Numbered from the stretch's first letter, positions 52,057-61,564 are shown. The stretch: 64,000 nt of DNA from CAJCIT01 sp963771305 (GCA_963771305.1 CAVYTS010000017.1:62001-126000), one strand, 5' to 3'. Made by a program: numbers and translations. Notes: generated by a model from the letters alone, not told the origin.

Positions 52057-54042
52057 ATGCGTAAACTGTGGTGCCTGTTGCTCTTGCCCGCCCTTTGTGC
52101 GGGCCAGATCGAGAAGAATCTCGAGTCTCTCTATGCGGTCCGGAGTTTTCAACAGGCTTCCATCTCGCCGGATGGAAAAAAACTGGCCTGGGTCGAGACG
52201 GCACGGGCCAAGGATCACAGCGAATCGCGCAACACCGTCCTCTACGTAGTCAATCTCGACCAGCCTTCCGCTACGCCGCACAGGCTGACTGCCGGAGACG
52301 GCAAGAAAGCATGTGAAGAATCGGGAGTCGCGTGGTCGCCGGACAGCGAGCGCATCGCATTTCTCTCCACTTGCAAGGATCCAGGCCAACGGCAACTCTA
52401 TGTTGCCTCGGCCGCAGGCCAAGATGTCCGGAAGCAAACCAGTCTCACCGGGTTTCTGGCAGACCCGCATTGGTCACCGAACGGCAACCAGATCGCACTA
52501 CTTTTCACGGAGAATGCCGTGAGGGCGGCCGGACCATTGGAGCCGACAGCGATTGAAACGGGTGTGATCGAAGAGAGCTTCTACGAGCAGAGGCTGTCGC
52601 TGGTCGATGTCGGGTCGGGCAAAGCGAAGCCAATCTCCCCCGCCGATACCTACGTCTACGAATACGAATGGTCGCCGGACGGAAAGCAAATCGCGTACAC
52701 GGCCGCTGAGGGGAACGGCGATAACAACTGGTGGCTCGCCCAACTTTTTCGCGTCGATGTAGCGACGGGGGAGACGAAGTTCGTGTTCAAGCCGAGCACG
52801 CAAATCGCAGTTCCGCGATGGTCTCCGGATGGCTCGACGATCGCCTTTATCCAAGGCTTGATGAGTGATGAGGGCTCGACCGGCGGCGACGTTTATAGCG
52901 TTCCGGCCAGCGGAGGTGATGCCAAGAACCTAACTCCGAACCGTAAGACTTCACCGGCCTATTTGGCATGGCTATCGAATTCAAAGCTGCTGATAACGGA
53001 GCGCGTGGACGGCGGCAGCGCCATAACCGAGCTCGGCACCGACGGAACAACTGAGACGCTCTGGCGGGCCGACGAGTCGATACACGCCGGTGGCGACGAC
53101 CTTAGCATTTCTCTCGCCAAGGATGGGAAAACATCGGCGCTCATACGGTCGTCATGGTCGCGAGCGCCTGAAGTCTGGGCTGGCCCGATCGGCGACTGGC
53201 AGTCGAAGACCGACGCGAACAAGTCGGTGCGGCCTCTTTGGGGTGAGGCTAAAAAACTGCATTGGAATTCAGATGGCGTTCCAGTTGAAGGATGGCTGTT
53301 GTATCCGAAGGACTACGACAACAAGAAACGATATCCATTGCTAGTCGCCGTACACGGCGGCCCTGCTTCACAGCGTTCGCCGGCGTGGCCGACGCCTGGC
53401 TTCGATCTGAGCCTGCTCTCGGCGGAAGGCTACTTCGTGCTCTTTCCGAATCCGCGTGGCAGCTACGGCGGCGGTGAACAGTTCACGGCGGGTGACGTAA
53501 AGGACTTCGGCTACGGAGACATGCGCGATATCAACGCGGGCGTTGATGAGGCACTAAAGACCTTGCCCATTGACGAGAACCGGGTTGGGATCGGGGGATG
53601 GAGCTATGGGGGCTACATGACCATGTGGGCCGTCACGCAAACAAACCGTTTCCGAGCGGCGGTGGCCGGCGCCGGAATATCGAACTGGCAGAGCTACTAC
53701 GGACAGAACTCCATTGACGAATGGATGATTCCGTACTTTGGCGCATCGGTGTATGACGATCCCGCCGTCTATGCGAAAAGCTCGCCCATCACCTACATCA
53801 AGAACGTCAAGACGCCCACGCTGATCCTGGTTGGCGACCGCGATGCGGAATGCCCTGCTCCGCAGTCGTACGAGTTCTGGCATGCGCTGAAGACCGAGGG
53901 AGTCAAGACGCAGTTTGTGGTCTATCCCAACGAAGGGCACAGCTTCCACGATCCGAAGCATCGCGAGGATGTGTTGAAGCGGACGGTTGCGTGGTTCAAT
54001 GAAAATCTCAAACCGGCGGCCACGACGACCGGATCAAACTGA
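52057..54042 (+). CDS. Exported S9-family prolyl oligopeptidase-like peptidase
   Basis: 661 residues. A signal peptide LWCLLLLPALCAGQ precedes a WD40-like beta propeller with repeated WSPDG/SPDGK units (FQQASISPDGKKLAWVE, PRWSPDGSTIAFIQG). The alpha/beta hydrolase domain has the nucleophile Ser in GIGGWSYGGYMTMW, Asp in LVGDRDAECPAPQ, and His in NEGHSFHD. It hydrolyses peptides after dipeptidyl or acylaminoacyl groups. Predicted in the periplasm or outside. Overlaps the convergent HD gene by 9 bp. Confidence 0.9.
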   Translation: MRKLWCLLLLPALCAGQIEKNLESLYAVRSFQQASISPDGKKLAWVETARAKDHSESRNTVLYVVNLDQPSATPHRLTAGDGKKACEESGVAWSPDSERIAFLSTCKDPGQRQLYVASAAGQDVRKQTSLTGFLADPHWSPNGNQIALLFTENAVRAAGPLEPTAIETGVIEESFYEQRLSLVDVGSGKAKPISPADTYVYEYEWSPDGKQIAYTAAEGNGDNNWWLAQLFRVDVATGETKFVFKPSTQIAVPRWSPDGSTIAFIQGLMSDEGSTGGDVYSVPASGGDAKNLTPNRKTSPAYLAWLSNSKLLITERVDGGSAITELGTDGTTETLWRADESIHAGGDDLSISLAKDGKTSALIRSSWSRAPEVWAGPIGDWQSKTDANKSVRPLWGEAKKLHWNSDGVPVEGWLLYPKDYDNKKRYPLLVAVHGGPASQRSPAWPTPGFDLSLLSAEGYFVLFPNPRGSYGGGEQFTAGDVKDFGYGDMRDINAGVDEALKTLPIDENRVGIGGWSYGGYMTMWAVTQTNRFRAAVAGAGISNWQSYYGQNSIDEWMIPYFGASVYDDPAVYAKSSPITYIKNVKTPTLILVGDRDAECPAPQSYEFWHALKTEGVKTQFVVYPNEGHSFHDPKHREDVLKRTVAWFNENLKPAATTTGSN

Positions 54043-54609
54043 ACTGACGGCTGAGCCAGCCAGCCCCAGAGAGTCTGCCGACGCCTTCATCGCCTCGATG
54101 CAAAAGGCGATGTGTTCATCCAGCGGCACGCCCAGTTCCTGCGCGCCGTTGATGATGTCCTCACGATTTACATTGCGAGCGAAGGCTTTGTCTTTTAGCT
54201 TGCGCTTGACCGAGCCCAGATCGACCTCATGAATGCTCTTGCCCGGCTTGACGTAGGAGCACGCGGTTAGGAATCCGGCTAGCTCATCACAGGCATACAG
54301 CGTCTTCTCCAGCAGACTCTCGCGCGGCACACCGCTGTAGTTGGCGTGCGAAAGGATGGCGCGGCGAATTTCGGGGCTGACGCCGCGCTCGGCCAGGATG
54401 GTCTCGCCCTTCATGGGGTGATCGGGGGCAGCCGGGTGGATCTCCCAATCGAAATCGTGAAGGAGCGCGGTTGAGCCCCACAGTTCCTCGTTATCGCCGA
54501 ATTTGCGCGCGTAGGCCACCACGCAGCATTCAACCGCTAACATGTGCCGGCGAAGGCTATCCGACCGCACAAACTCACATACCATGGCCCACGCTTGGTC
54601 GCGATTCAT
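54034..54609 (-). CDS. HD-domain hydrolase
   Basis: 191 residues. The HD motif is LLHDFDWEIHP with MLAVECCVVAYARK before it and ILSHANYSGVPR after it, giving the metal-binding His/His-Asp/Asp set of a small phosphohydrolase. The substrate is unknown; many such proteins hydrolyse nucleotides. Directly downstream of the cyclophilin gene (7 bp). Confidence 0.82.
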   Translation of the reverse strand: MNRDQAWAMVCEFVRSDSLRRHMLAVECCVVAYARKFGDNEELWGSTALLHDFDWEIHPAAPDHPMKGETILAERGVSPEIRRAILSHANYSGVPRESLLEKTLYACDELAGFLTACSYVKPGKSIHEVDLGSVKRKLKDKAFARNVNREDIINGAQELGVPLDEHIAFCIEAMKASADSLGLAGSAVSSV

Positions 54610-54616
54610 TGGGAGC

Positions 54617-55099
54617 TCAGGCTTCGTTGATCTTCACGGTCTTCACTGTGTCGCCCTGCTTGACGGCATTGACGACGTCCTGGCCGGTACGCACCTGACC
54701 GAACACGACGTGCTTACCGTTGAGCCAGTCGGTGGCAATGTGAGTGATGAAGAACTGGCTGCCATTGGTGTTTGGCCCGGCGTTCGCCATGGAGAGAGAA
54801 CCAACCTGGTGCTTCTTGTAACTGCCCTTCAGTTCGTCTTCGAACTTATAGCCGGGACCGCCGCGGCCGGATGCGGTGGGATCGCCGCCCTGGATCATGA
54901 AGTTCTCGATAACGCGATGAAAGGTGGTGTTGTCATAGAACCCATCTTTGGCCAGAAACAGGAAATTGTTCACCGTCTTAGGCGCCTCGCTTGGGAAGAG
55001 ATCTACAACGATGTCCCCACGCGATGTTTCGAAAGTCGCGGTATAGGTCTTCGCTGCGTCGATCGACATCGGTGGTGGCGCATTGTACTGTTTGCTCAT
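54617..55099 (-). CDS. Cyclophilin-type peptidyl-prolyl isomerase
   Basis: 160 residues. Cyclophilin core: TFHRVIENFMIQGGDPTASG (catalytic Arg), GSLSMANAGPNTNGSQFFIT and KHVVFGQVRTGQDVV. No signal peptide, so cytosolic. It catalyses cis-trans isomerisation of prolyl bonds during folding. Operon with the HD gene. Confidence 0.92.
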   Translation of the reverse strand: MSKQYNAPPPMSIDAAKTYTATFETSRGDIVVDLFPSEAPKTVNNFLFLAKDGFYDNTTFHRVIENFMIQGGDPTASGRGGPGYKFEDELKGSYKKHQVGSLSMANAGPNTNGSQFFITHIATDWLNGKHVVFGQVRTGQDVVNAVKQGDTVKTVKINEA

Positions 55100-55221
55100 A
55101 AGCTCAGTGTACTGTTCCGCGGCTTAGAGATCCGCCCTGCTTCAGCCGACCAGCGAGGTCGCCAGGGGCCGCCGGGCCAGGGTTCGTTTTTGTGCTACCT
55201 TTCGAAAGAATAGGAGCCGAA

Positions 55222-56085
55222 ATGAATCGACGATCCTTCTTGAAGAATTCGCTTGGCAGCGCGGTGGCCCTCAATGCGTTTCCCTATCATCTATTTGCCG
55301 GAGAGACAAAGAAGAGCGCGACTGATCGGATCCTGCTGGGACCCAAGAAGGTCGAATTGAGCAGGCTGGGACAGGGCTCAGGGACCAATGGGGTGGGCGG
55401 CAGTTCTAACCAGACGCGGAAATTGGGATTCAACGGCTTGGCCGAGTTGTACCGGGCCTGCTACGACAACGGCATTACGTTCTGGGACTCGGCTGACCAA
55501 TACGGAACGCACCCACATCTGAGAGAGGCGCTCAAGACGGTTCCCCGCGACAAAGTCACCATTCTCTCCAAGACGCACGCATCCACCGAAAAGGAAATGC
55601 GGGCTGATCTGGATCGTTTCCGCAAGGAGCTGAATACGGATTACATCGATATTCTGCTGCTTCACGCGGTGATAGACGGAGACTGGGATCACCGGAAGGC
55701 TGGCGCAATGAACGTAATTACGGAAGCGCAAGCTAAAGGAATCATTCGGACCAAGGGCACATCGTGCCACACGCTGGAAGCGCTGAAGACGGCAGCTAAG
55801 TCACCCTGGGTGGAAGTGGATCTGGCGCGCTTCAATCCTGCCCAGGTGGCGATGGATGCCGACCCAGCTACCGTGTATTCCGTGCTGCAAGGAATGAAGG
55901 CACAGGGCAAAGGTGTTATTGGCATGAAGATTCTGGGTGCCGGAAAGCTAAAGGATCACCCGGACGAAGCCTTGCAATATGCATTGGCCCACAATGTGAT
56001 CGACTGCTTCACCATCGGGGCGGAAAGCCGCGAACAGATGCAAGACCTGATCCGGCGGATCCCAGCGGCCAGCGTACGGGGCTGA
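55222..56085 (+). CDS. Tat-exported aldo/keto reductase-like protein
   Basis: 287 residues from the ATG at 55222 with TAGGAG upstream. MNRRSFLKNSLGSAVAL is a twin-arginine signal. The barrel carries FWDSADQYGTHPHL (Asp and catalytic Tyr), the lysine in TILSKTHAST, and RTKGTSCHTLEALK. It is an aldo/keto reductase-type fold but secreted, a subgroup common in acidobacterial and planctomycete genomes; whether it uses NADPH outside the cytoplasm is doubtful. Confidence 0.82.
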   Translation: MNRRSFLKNSLGSAVALNAFPYHLFAGETKKSATDRILLGPKKVELSRLGQGSGTNGVGGSSNQTRKLGFNGLAELYRACYDNGITFWDSADQYGTHPHLREALKTVPRDKVTILSKTHASTEKEMRADLDRFRKELNTDYIDILLLHAVIDGDWDHRKAGAMNVITEAQAKGIIRTKGTSCHTLEALKTAAKSPWVEVDLARFNPAQVAMDADPATVYSVLQGMKAQGKGVIGMKILGAGKLKDHPDEALQYALAHNVIDCFTIGAESREQMQDLIRRIPAASVRG

Positions 56086-56104
56086 GCTTTGCCGGCCCTT
56101 TCCT

Positions 56105-57114
56105 CTAATGCCGGTAGTAAGCCAACAGGGTATCGCCCGGATTGGGCAGTGCGCCGTTGATAAAGATGATCGCGTTGCCGGCGAGCGTGTAGTCCAGCGA
56201 GGCCTCCAGCAGGACGCCGTTCTTGTACACGCGAAGTGCTGAGCCGGTTACCGGCGTCTTCGCCAGACTAAATGCAGGATTTATGCCGTCGATTGTTCCG
56301 GAGGGAATCTCGCCGTCAACGAATGTAACGCTCGGAGTGGAACCGGCGATTCGATAGAACGCAAGCACATCGTTCGACTGAGGCGTGGCGATCGTGGAAA
56401 ATGTCACAGTATTCGCCGACAAAGAGAAGTCCACGCCGGCGTCCATGAGAACGCCATTCCGGAAGAGTTCCAGGCTGAGCGCCCAAAGGCGTCAGCGAGA
56501 GACTGAAAGTCAGATTGGCTTCATTGAGCGTGCCCGATGGTACTTCAGCATCCACGAGGGCCACGCTGGCGGAGGAGCCGCTACGGCAAGGACCTGACGT
56601 CCCGTTGACCTTTACACAGTCGGTCGGGTTGCCGGGAATGGATCCGATGTTTCCGGAGCTATCGATCCAGGCTGTCGTGGAGCGGTTGTAGCTGGCACCC
56701 ATATTGGGTTTCGCTGCCAACGCTAGGCTCAAGCCGGAGACGTCGCTGATGGGGATCGGGACAGCTACCGTGCCACCGGAGCCGCCCCCACCGGTGCCTC
56801 CACCACCACCGCTGGAAGTTGTGCAAGCGCTGGAGACGGCAAGCACCTGAGCGATTGTCAGGGTCGCCGTTGATAGCGGTACGTACCAGAGCTGAACCCA
56901 AGTTTGTTTGTCCATCGTTCGATGTGAAGGTCACGGTGTAATAAGCGCAAGGCGAAACCGTCGTGGTCGGAACGAGCAGGACGGAGATTAGCCCGGCATA
57001 CACGCGGGCGCTGGACGTGGTCGGCGCGACGGAACTGCCGCTACCGCCGGTCCACGTTATCTTCACGATGCCGTTGAATACACTCCCATTGGGTTGTGTC
57101 ACCGTATCACTCAC
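56105..57114 (-). pseudogene. Repeat-containing secreted protein remnant, several frame breaks
   Basis: The 3' part encodes two copies of a ~70-residue beta-rich repeat: FVDGEIPSGTIDGINPAFSL ... LRVYKNGVLLEASLDYTL ... GDTLLAYYRH and VDAEVPSGTLNEANLTFSL ... RNGVLMDAGVDFSL ... NDVLAFYR. Upstream, a Gly/Ser-rich linker (SSGGGGGTGGGGSGGT) follows an N-terminal segment (KITWTGGSGSSVAPTTSSAR). Frame changes near 56480 and 56900. This repeat type occurs in phage-like and surface proteins. Beginning not defined. Confidence 0.55.
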
Positions 57115-57435
57115 TGATGGGAGTCAAGGATTCTGCCATTGCATGGCCGCTCAAGACTCCCCGTCACCGTGCATGTGAGTCTTATGGCTCATCGCTTTCT
57201 CCCACCGGTCCGCTGCTCTTCAGCCGCGCTATCGCACACCGCGTTTTTGCATTCCGGTTAACAGGACACCGTCTGCTCCCTGACTCGCAGATTTCGGAGC
57301 TCAATACCCCGCCCACATATACCCCTGTCCAACGCTTCAAGTGCAGCCTCACGACTGCCCTCGCATGGCTCGGGGCCAGGTTGGTTCGCTATTCCTTTTC
57401 CTGTATGAAACTTTCATTCACTGCTCCAGGCCGGT
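57115..57435. other. Gene-free segment
   Basis: 321 bp with no recognisable frame of its own. It lies between the repeat-protein remnant and the recombinase remnant. Nothing else identified. Confidence 0.3.
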
Positions 57436-58158
57436 TTATCCCGACGCTATCCCTGCTGCTTTGCTTGCTCTCCTTGTCGGAGCAGACCGGATTCGCATCC
57501 AACCTACGAGGGCGTTTACTTCCGGGCTTTCGACGGTTTGGTCACCCGTACCGCCGCCAGATATCACTACAGTGCCAACTGGGAAACTTGCACTGGCGGG
57601 ACTCGCACCCGCTAGATCATCAACTAGCTTCACCGCACTAATTAGCTCCGTCTTGTGTCTGGCCTTCTTGATCTGGCGGGTGATTTCCCCAATGCTGAGT
57701 CCTGCAACTGTGTACATCTCATAGATACGCTGCACCACCCGGGCCTCCGCTTCAAGAACGGCGTACGCGGCAAGTGTCTCGTCTGTCTTGCGAATATAAC
57801 GGTAGCCATACGGAGCACCGCTCATCACGCTGACCTCACCAGACTGCGCCCGGTGTCGTTTACCGCGGCGCGACCGCTCCAGAATCTGCGCCCGTTCATA
57901 TTCAGCAATCATCCCCTGAAACTGAACAAGCAGTTGATCTTCCGCGCTGGACCCCTGCGGCGCCTTGACAAAAAGCGTCTCGACTCCGTTGCGGGCCAGT
58001 TCCTCGATCAGCAGAATTTGGTATGCGTACTTTCGGCTCAGGCGGTCCGGTGCGTACGCGAGCACAACCTGGATCTGCCCTTCTGCGGCTAGGTCTCTCA
58101 CACGCTCAAGGCCCGGCCGCTCTAGCGTTGCCCCGCTATAGCCCTCAATATCTACGTC
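57436..58158 (-). pseudogene. Serine recombinase remnant, N-terminus lost
   Basis: The minus-strand frame contains DIEGYSGATLERPGLERVRD, APDRLSRKYAYQILLIEEL, FQGMIAEYERAQILERSRRG and the recombinase-domain linker APYGYRYIRK. This is a resolvase/large serine recombinase, but the first strand with the catalytic serine is missing: homology stops at about 58158, where a group II intron ORF begins on the other strand. The C-terminal 70 codons after HKTELISAV are not recombinase-like. Inactive. Confidence 0.72.
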
Positions 58159-58716
58159 AGCAGCGAGCGGGCGGGGCAACGGGTGATGGAGAGCGTTACG
58201 CAATTCATCACGCAAAAGCTCAAGCTCAAGGTGAATGAGACGAAGAGTGCGGTGGCACGACCGCAGGAACGGAAGTTTCTCGGGTTCAGCTTTACGGCCG
58301 GTCCGGAGGTCAAGCGCGTGATTGCGCGTAAGGCCATGGATCGGTTCAAGCGGCGAATCCGGGAGATCACGCGACGGGCCAAAGGCGTCAGCATGGAGAC
58401 GACGATGGAGGAACTGGCACCATATATGCGGGGCTGGCGCAGCTATTTCGGATTCTGCGAAACGCCTGAAGTGTTGATCGGCTTGACCCGCTGGGTCCGG
58501 CTGCGCCTCAGGGCAGCTATGTGGCGGCAGTGGAAAACTCCGCGCCGTCGCCGAGCGGCTCTGTTGGAACTGGGGGTACGGGAGCGGCTGGCGAGCAATA
58601 CCGCCGGCAGCGGTCGCGGCCCCTGGTATCTCGCGAAGGCCACGGCCCTCTGCGTAGGGCTTTCTAACGCTTACTTCAAATCGCTCGGACTTCCCTCATT
58701 GTTCGAGGAGTGTTAG
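58159..58716 (+). pseudogene. Group II intron-encoded reverse transcriptase/maturase, 3' part only
   Basis: The open frame starts in homology at SSERAGQRVMES and has LKLKVNETKSAVARPQERKF, FLGFSF, then MEELAPYMRGWRSYFGFCET and GPWYLAKATALCVGLSNAYF, the reverse transcriptase end, maturase (GIIM) and C-terminal parts of LtrA-like proteins. The RT catalytic YxDD region is absent. It abuts the truncated recombinase at 58158. Confidence 0.8.
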
Positions 58717-58731
58717 CGTAACCGACTCGAA

Positions 58732-58803
58732 CCGCCGTGTACGGACCCGTACGCACGGTGGTGTGGGAGGAGGGGAGCCGCGAAGCTTCCCCCTATCCCG
58801 ATC
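58732..58803 (+). mobile_element. Group II intron 3' end (domains V and VI)
   Basis: After the maturase stop, CCGTGTACG-gacc-CGTACGCACGG forms the domain V-like hairpin (58734-58757), followed by a second hairpin GGGGAGC-cgcgaa-GCTTCCCC (domain VI) ending TATCCCGAT at about 58803. Together with the maturase part this is the 3' half of a bacterial group II intron. The 5' half is missing. Confidence 0.7.
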
Positions 58804-58939
58804 GCAGCAGTGGCCCGGAGACCCGAGGCCGCAATCGCCCTGCTTCAATGTTGCTTTGGCCTTCTGGCCGACAAAATGTTGCTGGCAAAACCGGGATGCT
58901 ACAAAATGCTACAAAATTCCCGGTAAACTATTGAACGGT
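58804..58939. other. Spacer between intron end and tRNA-Glu
   Basis: No gene. Direct repeat-like ACAAAATG(C/T)T units at 58872-58916 (ACAAAATGTTGC, ACAAAATGCTACAAAAT). Confidence 0.3.
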
Positions 58940-59014
58940 TGGTAGCGCTAAGGGGAATCGAACCCCTATTTAAGCCTTGAGAGGGCTCTGTCCTAACCGT
59001 TAGACGATAGCGCC
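58940..59014 (-). tRNA. tRNA-Glu (anticodon CTC)
   Basis: On the minus strand a cloverleaf folds: acceptor GGCGCTA/TAGCGCT with a G-U pair at 1-72, anticodon stem GAGCC/GGCTT, loop CTCTCAA with anticodon CTC, T-arm GGGG-TTCGATT-CCCC, discriminator A and encoded CCA. Decodes GAG. 75 nt including CCA. Mobile-element debris lies immediately on its 3' side, a usual integration position. Confidence 0.93.
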
Positions 59015-59120
59015 ACAGGCTGGTGGATCGACACCAGTATAGCAATTGGAGTGGTACCGGCAACTTGTCCCGAGGGCGCCTGCGGCTTGATTCAATGGGG
59101 TGTAGAATCAGGACGACCTT

Positions 59121-60272
59121 ATGAGACGAGTCCTACTTTTCATGGCGCTGGTAGCACCGCTTTTGCTCCGGTTGCCCGTTCGGGCGGAGCAGCCGCGTTG
59201 GTCAGAGCAGGCGGCGAATGCGTGGTACAGCAAAGAGCCTTGGCTCGTGGGCAGCAACTACATCCCCGCCACCGCCATTAACGAATTGGAGATGTGGCAA
59301 GAGGACAGCTTCGACCCCAAACGTATCGATCTGGAACTGGGATGGGCCCAGAGTCTGGGTATGAACACGATGCGGGTATTCCTGCACGATCTGCTGTGGG
59401 ATCAGGACGCGCAGGGCTTCAAGAAGCGGATCGACACATTTCTAACGATTGCGAATAAACACCATATTCGTCCGCTGTTCGTGCTGTTCGATTCCTGCTG
59501 GGATCCCGACCCCAGGTTAGGCAAGCAGCACGCGCCAACGCCCGGTGTGCATAACTCAGGCTGGGTGCAGAGTCCGGGCGCGAAGGCGCTGGAGGACGAG
59601 AACGAGAAACCGCGACTCGAGGAGTATGTGAAGGGCGTAGTGGGCGCGTTCGCGAAGGACAAGCGTGTTTTGGGCTGGGATGTTTGGAATGAACCCGACA
59701 ACTACAACGGCTCCAGTTACGGCAAGCGAGATCCCAAAGACAAGGTCGCGCTGGTAGACGCCTTGTTGCCCGAAGTGTTCCAGTGGGCGCGGGCGGCAGG
59801 GGCCACTCAACCGTTGACCAGCGGTGTTTGGCAAGGAGATTGGTCGTCGCCTGAGAAGCTGTCGAAGACTGCGAAGATCGAATTGGACAATTCCGATGTG
59901 ACGTCGTTCCACAACTACGACGGGCCTGCTGAGTTTGAGAAGCGCATTGGGTGGCTGAAGCAATACAACCGTCCCATTCTTTGCACGGAGTACATGGCGC
60001 GAGGAAACGGGAGCACCTTCCAAGGCACTCTGCCACTAGCCAAGAAGTATAGAGTGGCGGCCTACAACTGGGGCCTGGTGGCCGGCAAGACCCAGACCTA
60101 CCTGCCATGGGATTCCTGGGCACATCCTTACACCGACCGGGAGCCCGCGGTGTGGTTCCACGAAGTGTTCAAGACCGATGGCACCCCCTACAAAGTCGAG
60201 GAAGTGGAGTTCATTCGCGAGATGACCGGTGCTGCGCACGGACAAAAGAAGGCGCAATCGGCGGGGATGTAG
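59121..60272 (+). CDS. Exported GH5-like glycoside hydrolase
   Basis: 383 residues. A signal peptide (VLLFMALVAPLLLRLPVRA) leads to a (beta/alpha)8 barrel of the GH5/GH2-like clan A type: GMNTMRVFLHDLLWDQDAQG (early strand), GWDVWNEPDNY with the acid/base Glu, HNYDGP, and ILCTEYMARGNG with the nucleophile Glu. It may cut beta-mannan or cellulose-type polysaccharide outside the cell. Substrate cannot be read from sequence. Confidence 0.82.
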   Translation: MRRVLLFMALVAPLLLRLPVRAEQPRWSEQAANAWYSKEPWLVGSNYIPATAINELEMWQEDSFDPKRIDLELGWAQSLGMNTMRVFLHDLLWDQDAQGFKKRIDTFLTIANKHHIRPLFVLFDSCWDPDPRLGKQHAPTPGVHNSGWVQSPGAKALEDENEKPRLEEYVKGVVGAFAKDKRVLGWDVWNEPDNYNGSSYGKRDPKDKVALVDALLPEVFQWARAAGATQPLTSGVWQGDWSSPEKLSKTAKIELDNSDVTSFHNYDGPAEFEKRIGWLKQYNRPILCTEYMARGNGSTFQGTLPLAKKYRVAAYNWGLVAGKTQTYLPWDSWAHPYTDREPAVWFHEVFKTDGTPYKVEEVEFIREMTGAAHGQKKAQSAGM

Positions 60273-60290
60273 GGGAGGCGAGTTAGCATT

Positions 60291-60344
60291 CCGCCAGAGC
60301 CGAGACAAATCTCGGCCCAGCAGGCAAAACGGTCTGCGCTACGA
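60291..60344. repeat. REP-like palindromic element, copy 2
   Basis: 54 bp, closely similar to 9110-9162. Hairpins GCCGAGA/TCTCGGC and GCAGGC/GTCTGC; the change C to T in the second arm keeps pairing by G-U. It is 19 bp after the glycoside hydrolase stop. Confidence 0.6.
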
Positions 60345-60378
60345 GCGACAGGGAGAAAAGGGTTGGCGGCTATTTTCT

Positions 60379-60888
60379 TTAGAGAGCCGCCGGCATGGGC
60401 AAGCCCGACTTGCCTAGCGCCCGCTCGATCAGCACGATCGCCTCGAATTCCTTCACTCCTTTCGCGATGGAGGTCTCCATGATGATCATGTGCCGCGCTC
60501 GATCAAGCATCTTCTTTTCGCGGAAGGAGAGTGGCTTTGCCGTCTGGATCATGAGCAAGGTTTTGAAAACCTCGGCAATCTCCAGGAGGCTGCCGTTCTT
60601 CATCTTGTCCGAGTTCTCCTTGAACCGGTCTTTCCAATCCTGGACGCAACCAGGACGGCCAGCCGCCAGATAGCTCAAAACGCGCGTGATTTCAGCGCAT
60701 TTTGTCACTTTGCGGAGGCCCACATCGCCCACGTGGGAGAAGGGGACCATAACGGTCATACTGTTCGGGAGAAGTCTAAGAAGGTAGAAGCGCTCGTGTT
60801 GGGCACCAAACGAGCGAAAGCTAATATTCTCGATGGTGCCGATACCGTGGTTTGGGTAAACCACTTTTTCGCCAACCTGGAAGGTCAT
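60379..60888 (-). CDS. carD: CarD/CdnL-family transcriptional regulator
   Basis: 169 residues. The N-terminal RNA-polymerase-interacting Tudor-like domain is FQVGEKVVYPNHGIGTIENI; the helical DNA-binding tail includes KKMLDRARHMIIMETSIAKG and EFEAIVLIERAL. CarD proteins bind the beta subunit and stabilise the open complex, especially at rRNA promoters. AGAGG precedes the ATG. A 676-bp gap with a leader-like ORF and two hairpins lies upstream on the same strand. Confidence 0.88.
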   Translation of the reverse strand: MTFQVGEKVVYPNHGIGTIENISFRSFGAQHERFYLLRLLPNSMTVMVPFSHVGDVGLRKVTKCAEITRVLSYLAAGRPGCVQDWKDRFKENSDKMKNGSLLEIAEVFKTLLMIQTAKPLSFREKKMLDRARHMIIMETSIAKGVKEFEAIVLIERALGKSGLPMPAAL

Positions 60889-61255
60889 GCATGGACCTCT
60901 TTTCTGAAAGAAGGAGTCAAGTACCAGTACAGGGCCGAAACCGAATAGTAATCCCCCGTAAAGGTTTCGTCAAGTATGAAACTTGGGAATGTCACACACA
61001 AAACGTGGTGTATAGCGGAAAGAGGGGCGAAAGCCGATAAATAATACCTTCCAGCTAGGGCTCACACTTGACGGAGTGGCTGAAATTGAGGAGGTGGCGA
61101 CGGAGAGGAGACGGCGGTTACACTTCTTGGAATTCTCCAGGAAACGGGCCAGACCGTTCCAGTCAGGGCTGACGGGATCGGCCGGGGATTGGATGACGTA
61201 GGTAAAAACTGCCGATCGTGGGGGAACCAGTTGCGTTACGGTGAATACGTGGGGT

Positions 61256-61321
61256 GGCAGCGATAGCTACTCGCTGCCGCCCATAAGATCTAGCGCCGCC
61301 CTTCAAAGCGGAGCTAGATCT
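61256..61321 (-). promoter_or_regulatory. Two hairpins after the leader-like ORF
   Basis: 61286-61294 AGATCTAGC pairs with 61313-61321 GCTAGATCT (9 bp, 18-base loop) and overlaps the ORF stop codon; 61256-61263 GGCAGCGA pairs with 61271-61278 TCGCTGCC (8 bp, 7-base loop). The order ORF, hairpin, hairpin resembles an attenuator. No poly-T follows the second hairpin. Confidence 0.4.
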
Positions 61322-61364
61322 GGACTGTACCGAACCGCAGTAGAATCCGTATTCGAAGGTGCAT
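61314..61364 (-). CDS. Putative 16-residue leader peptide with perfect Shine-Dalgarno
   Basis: ATG at 61364 is preceded, 5 bases away, by AGGAGGTGAT, a 10-base match to the 16S rRNA 3' tail, the strongest ribosome site in the window. The peptide MHLRIRILLRFGTVQI has three Arg and ends at a TAG inside a hairpin. Followed by a second hairpin and, about 425 bp on, carD. It may be a regulatory leader or an untranslated coincidence; no database support can be given. Confidence 0.35.
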   Translation of the reverse strand: MHLRIRILLRFGTVQI

Positions 61365-61564
61365 AAAGAATCACCTCCTGCCGAAAGGCGGGAGTGAAAA
61401 GGCGGGGACCTGAATCCCGGCTTTTCCCCTTTGCGGCTCGAGTACCGCGTTGGGGAAACCAGCACCCTCAAATCGCCTGACGACATAAGAGCCCGCCGAA
61501 GCGAGATCCTATCAATCCTTGTCCGGTTTGGGCGAGAAAGATCTCGAAGAATTACTGATTCGGG

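Larger units (their letters stand above)
60889..61564. other. Long upstream region of carD
   Basis: 676 bp between E2 and carD on the minus strand. It contains the leader-peptide-like ORF at 61314-61364 and the hairpins at 61256-61278 and 61286-61321. Nothing recognised in 60889-61250, which must hold the carD promoter or be its leader. Confidence 0.4.

Noticed and set aside
57181..57641. A plus-strand gene with a signal-like segment (LSLLLCLLSLSEQTG)
   Set aside because: It runs antisense to the recombinase remnant at its 3' end, has no ribosome site and no family resemblance.
61163..61564. A 6S, tmRNA, SRP or RNase P RNA
   Set aside because: The conserved core motifs of these RNAs were looked for and are absent.
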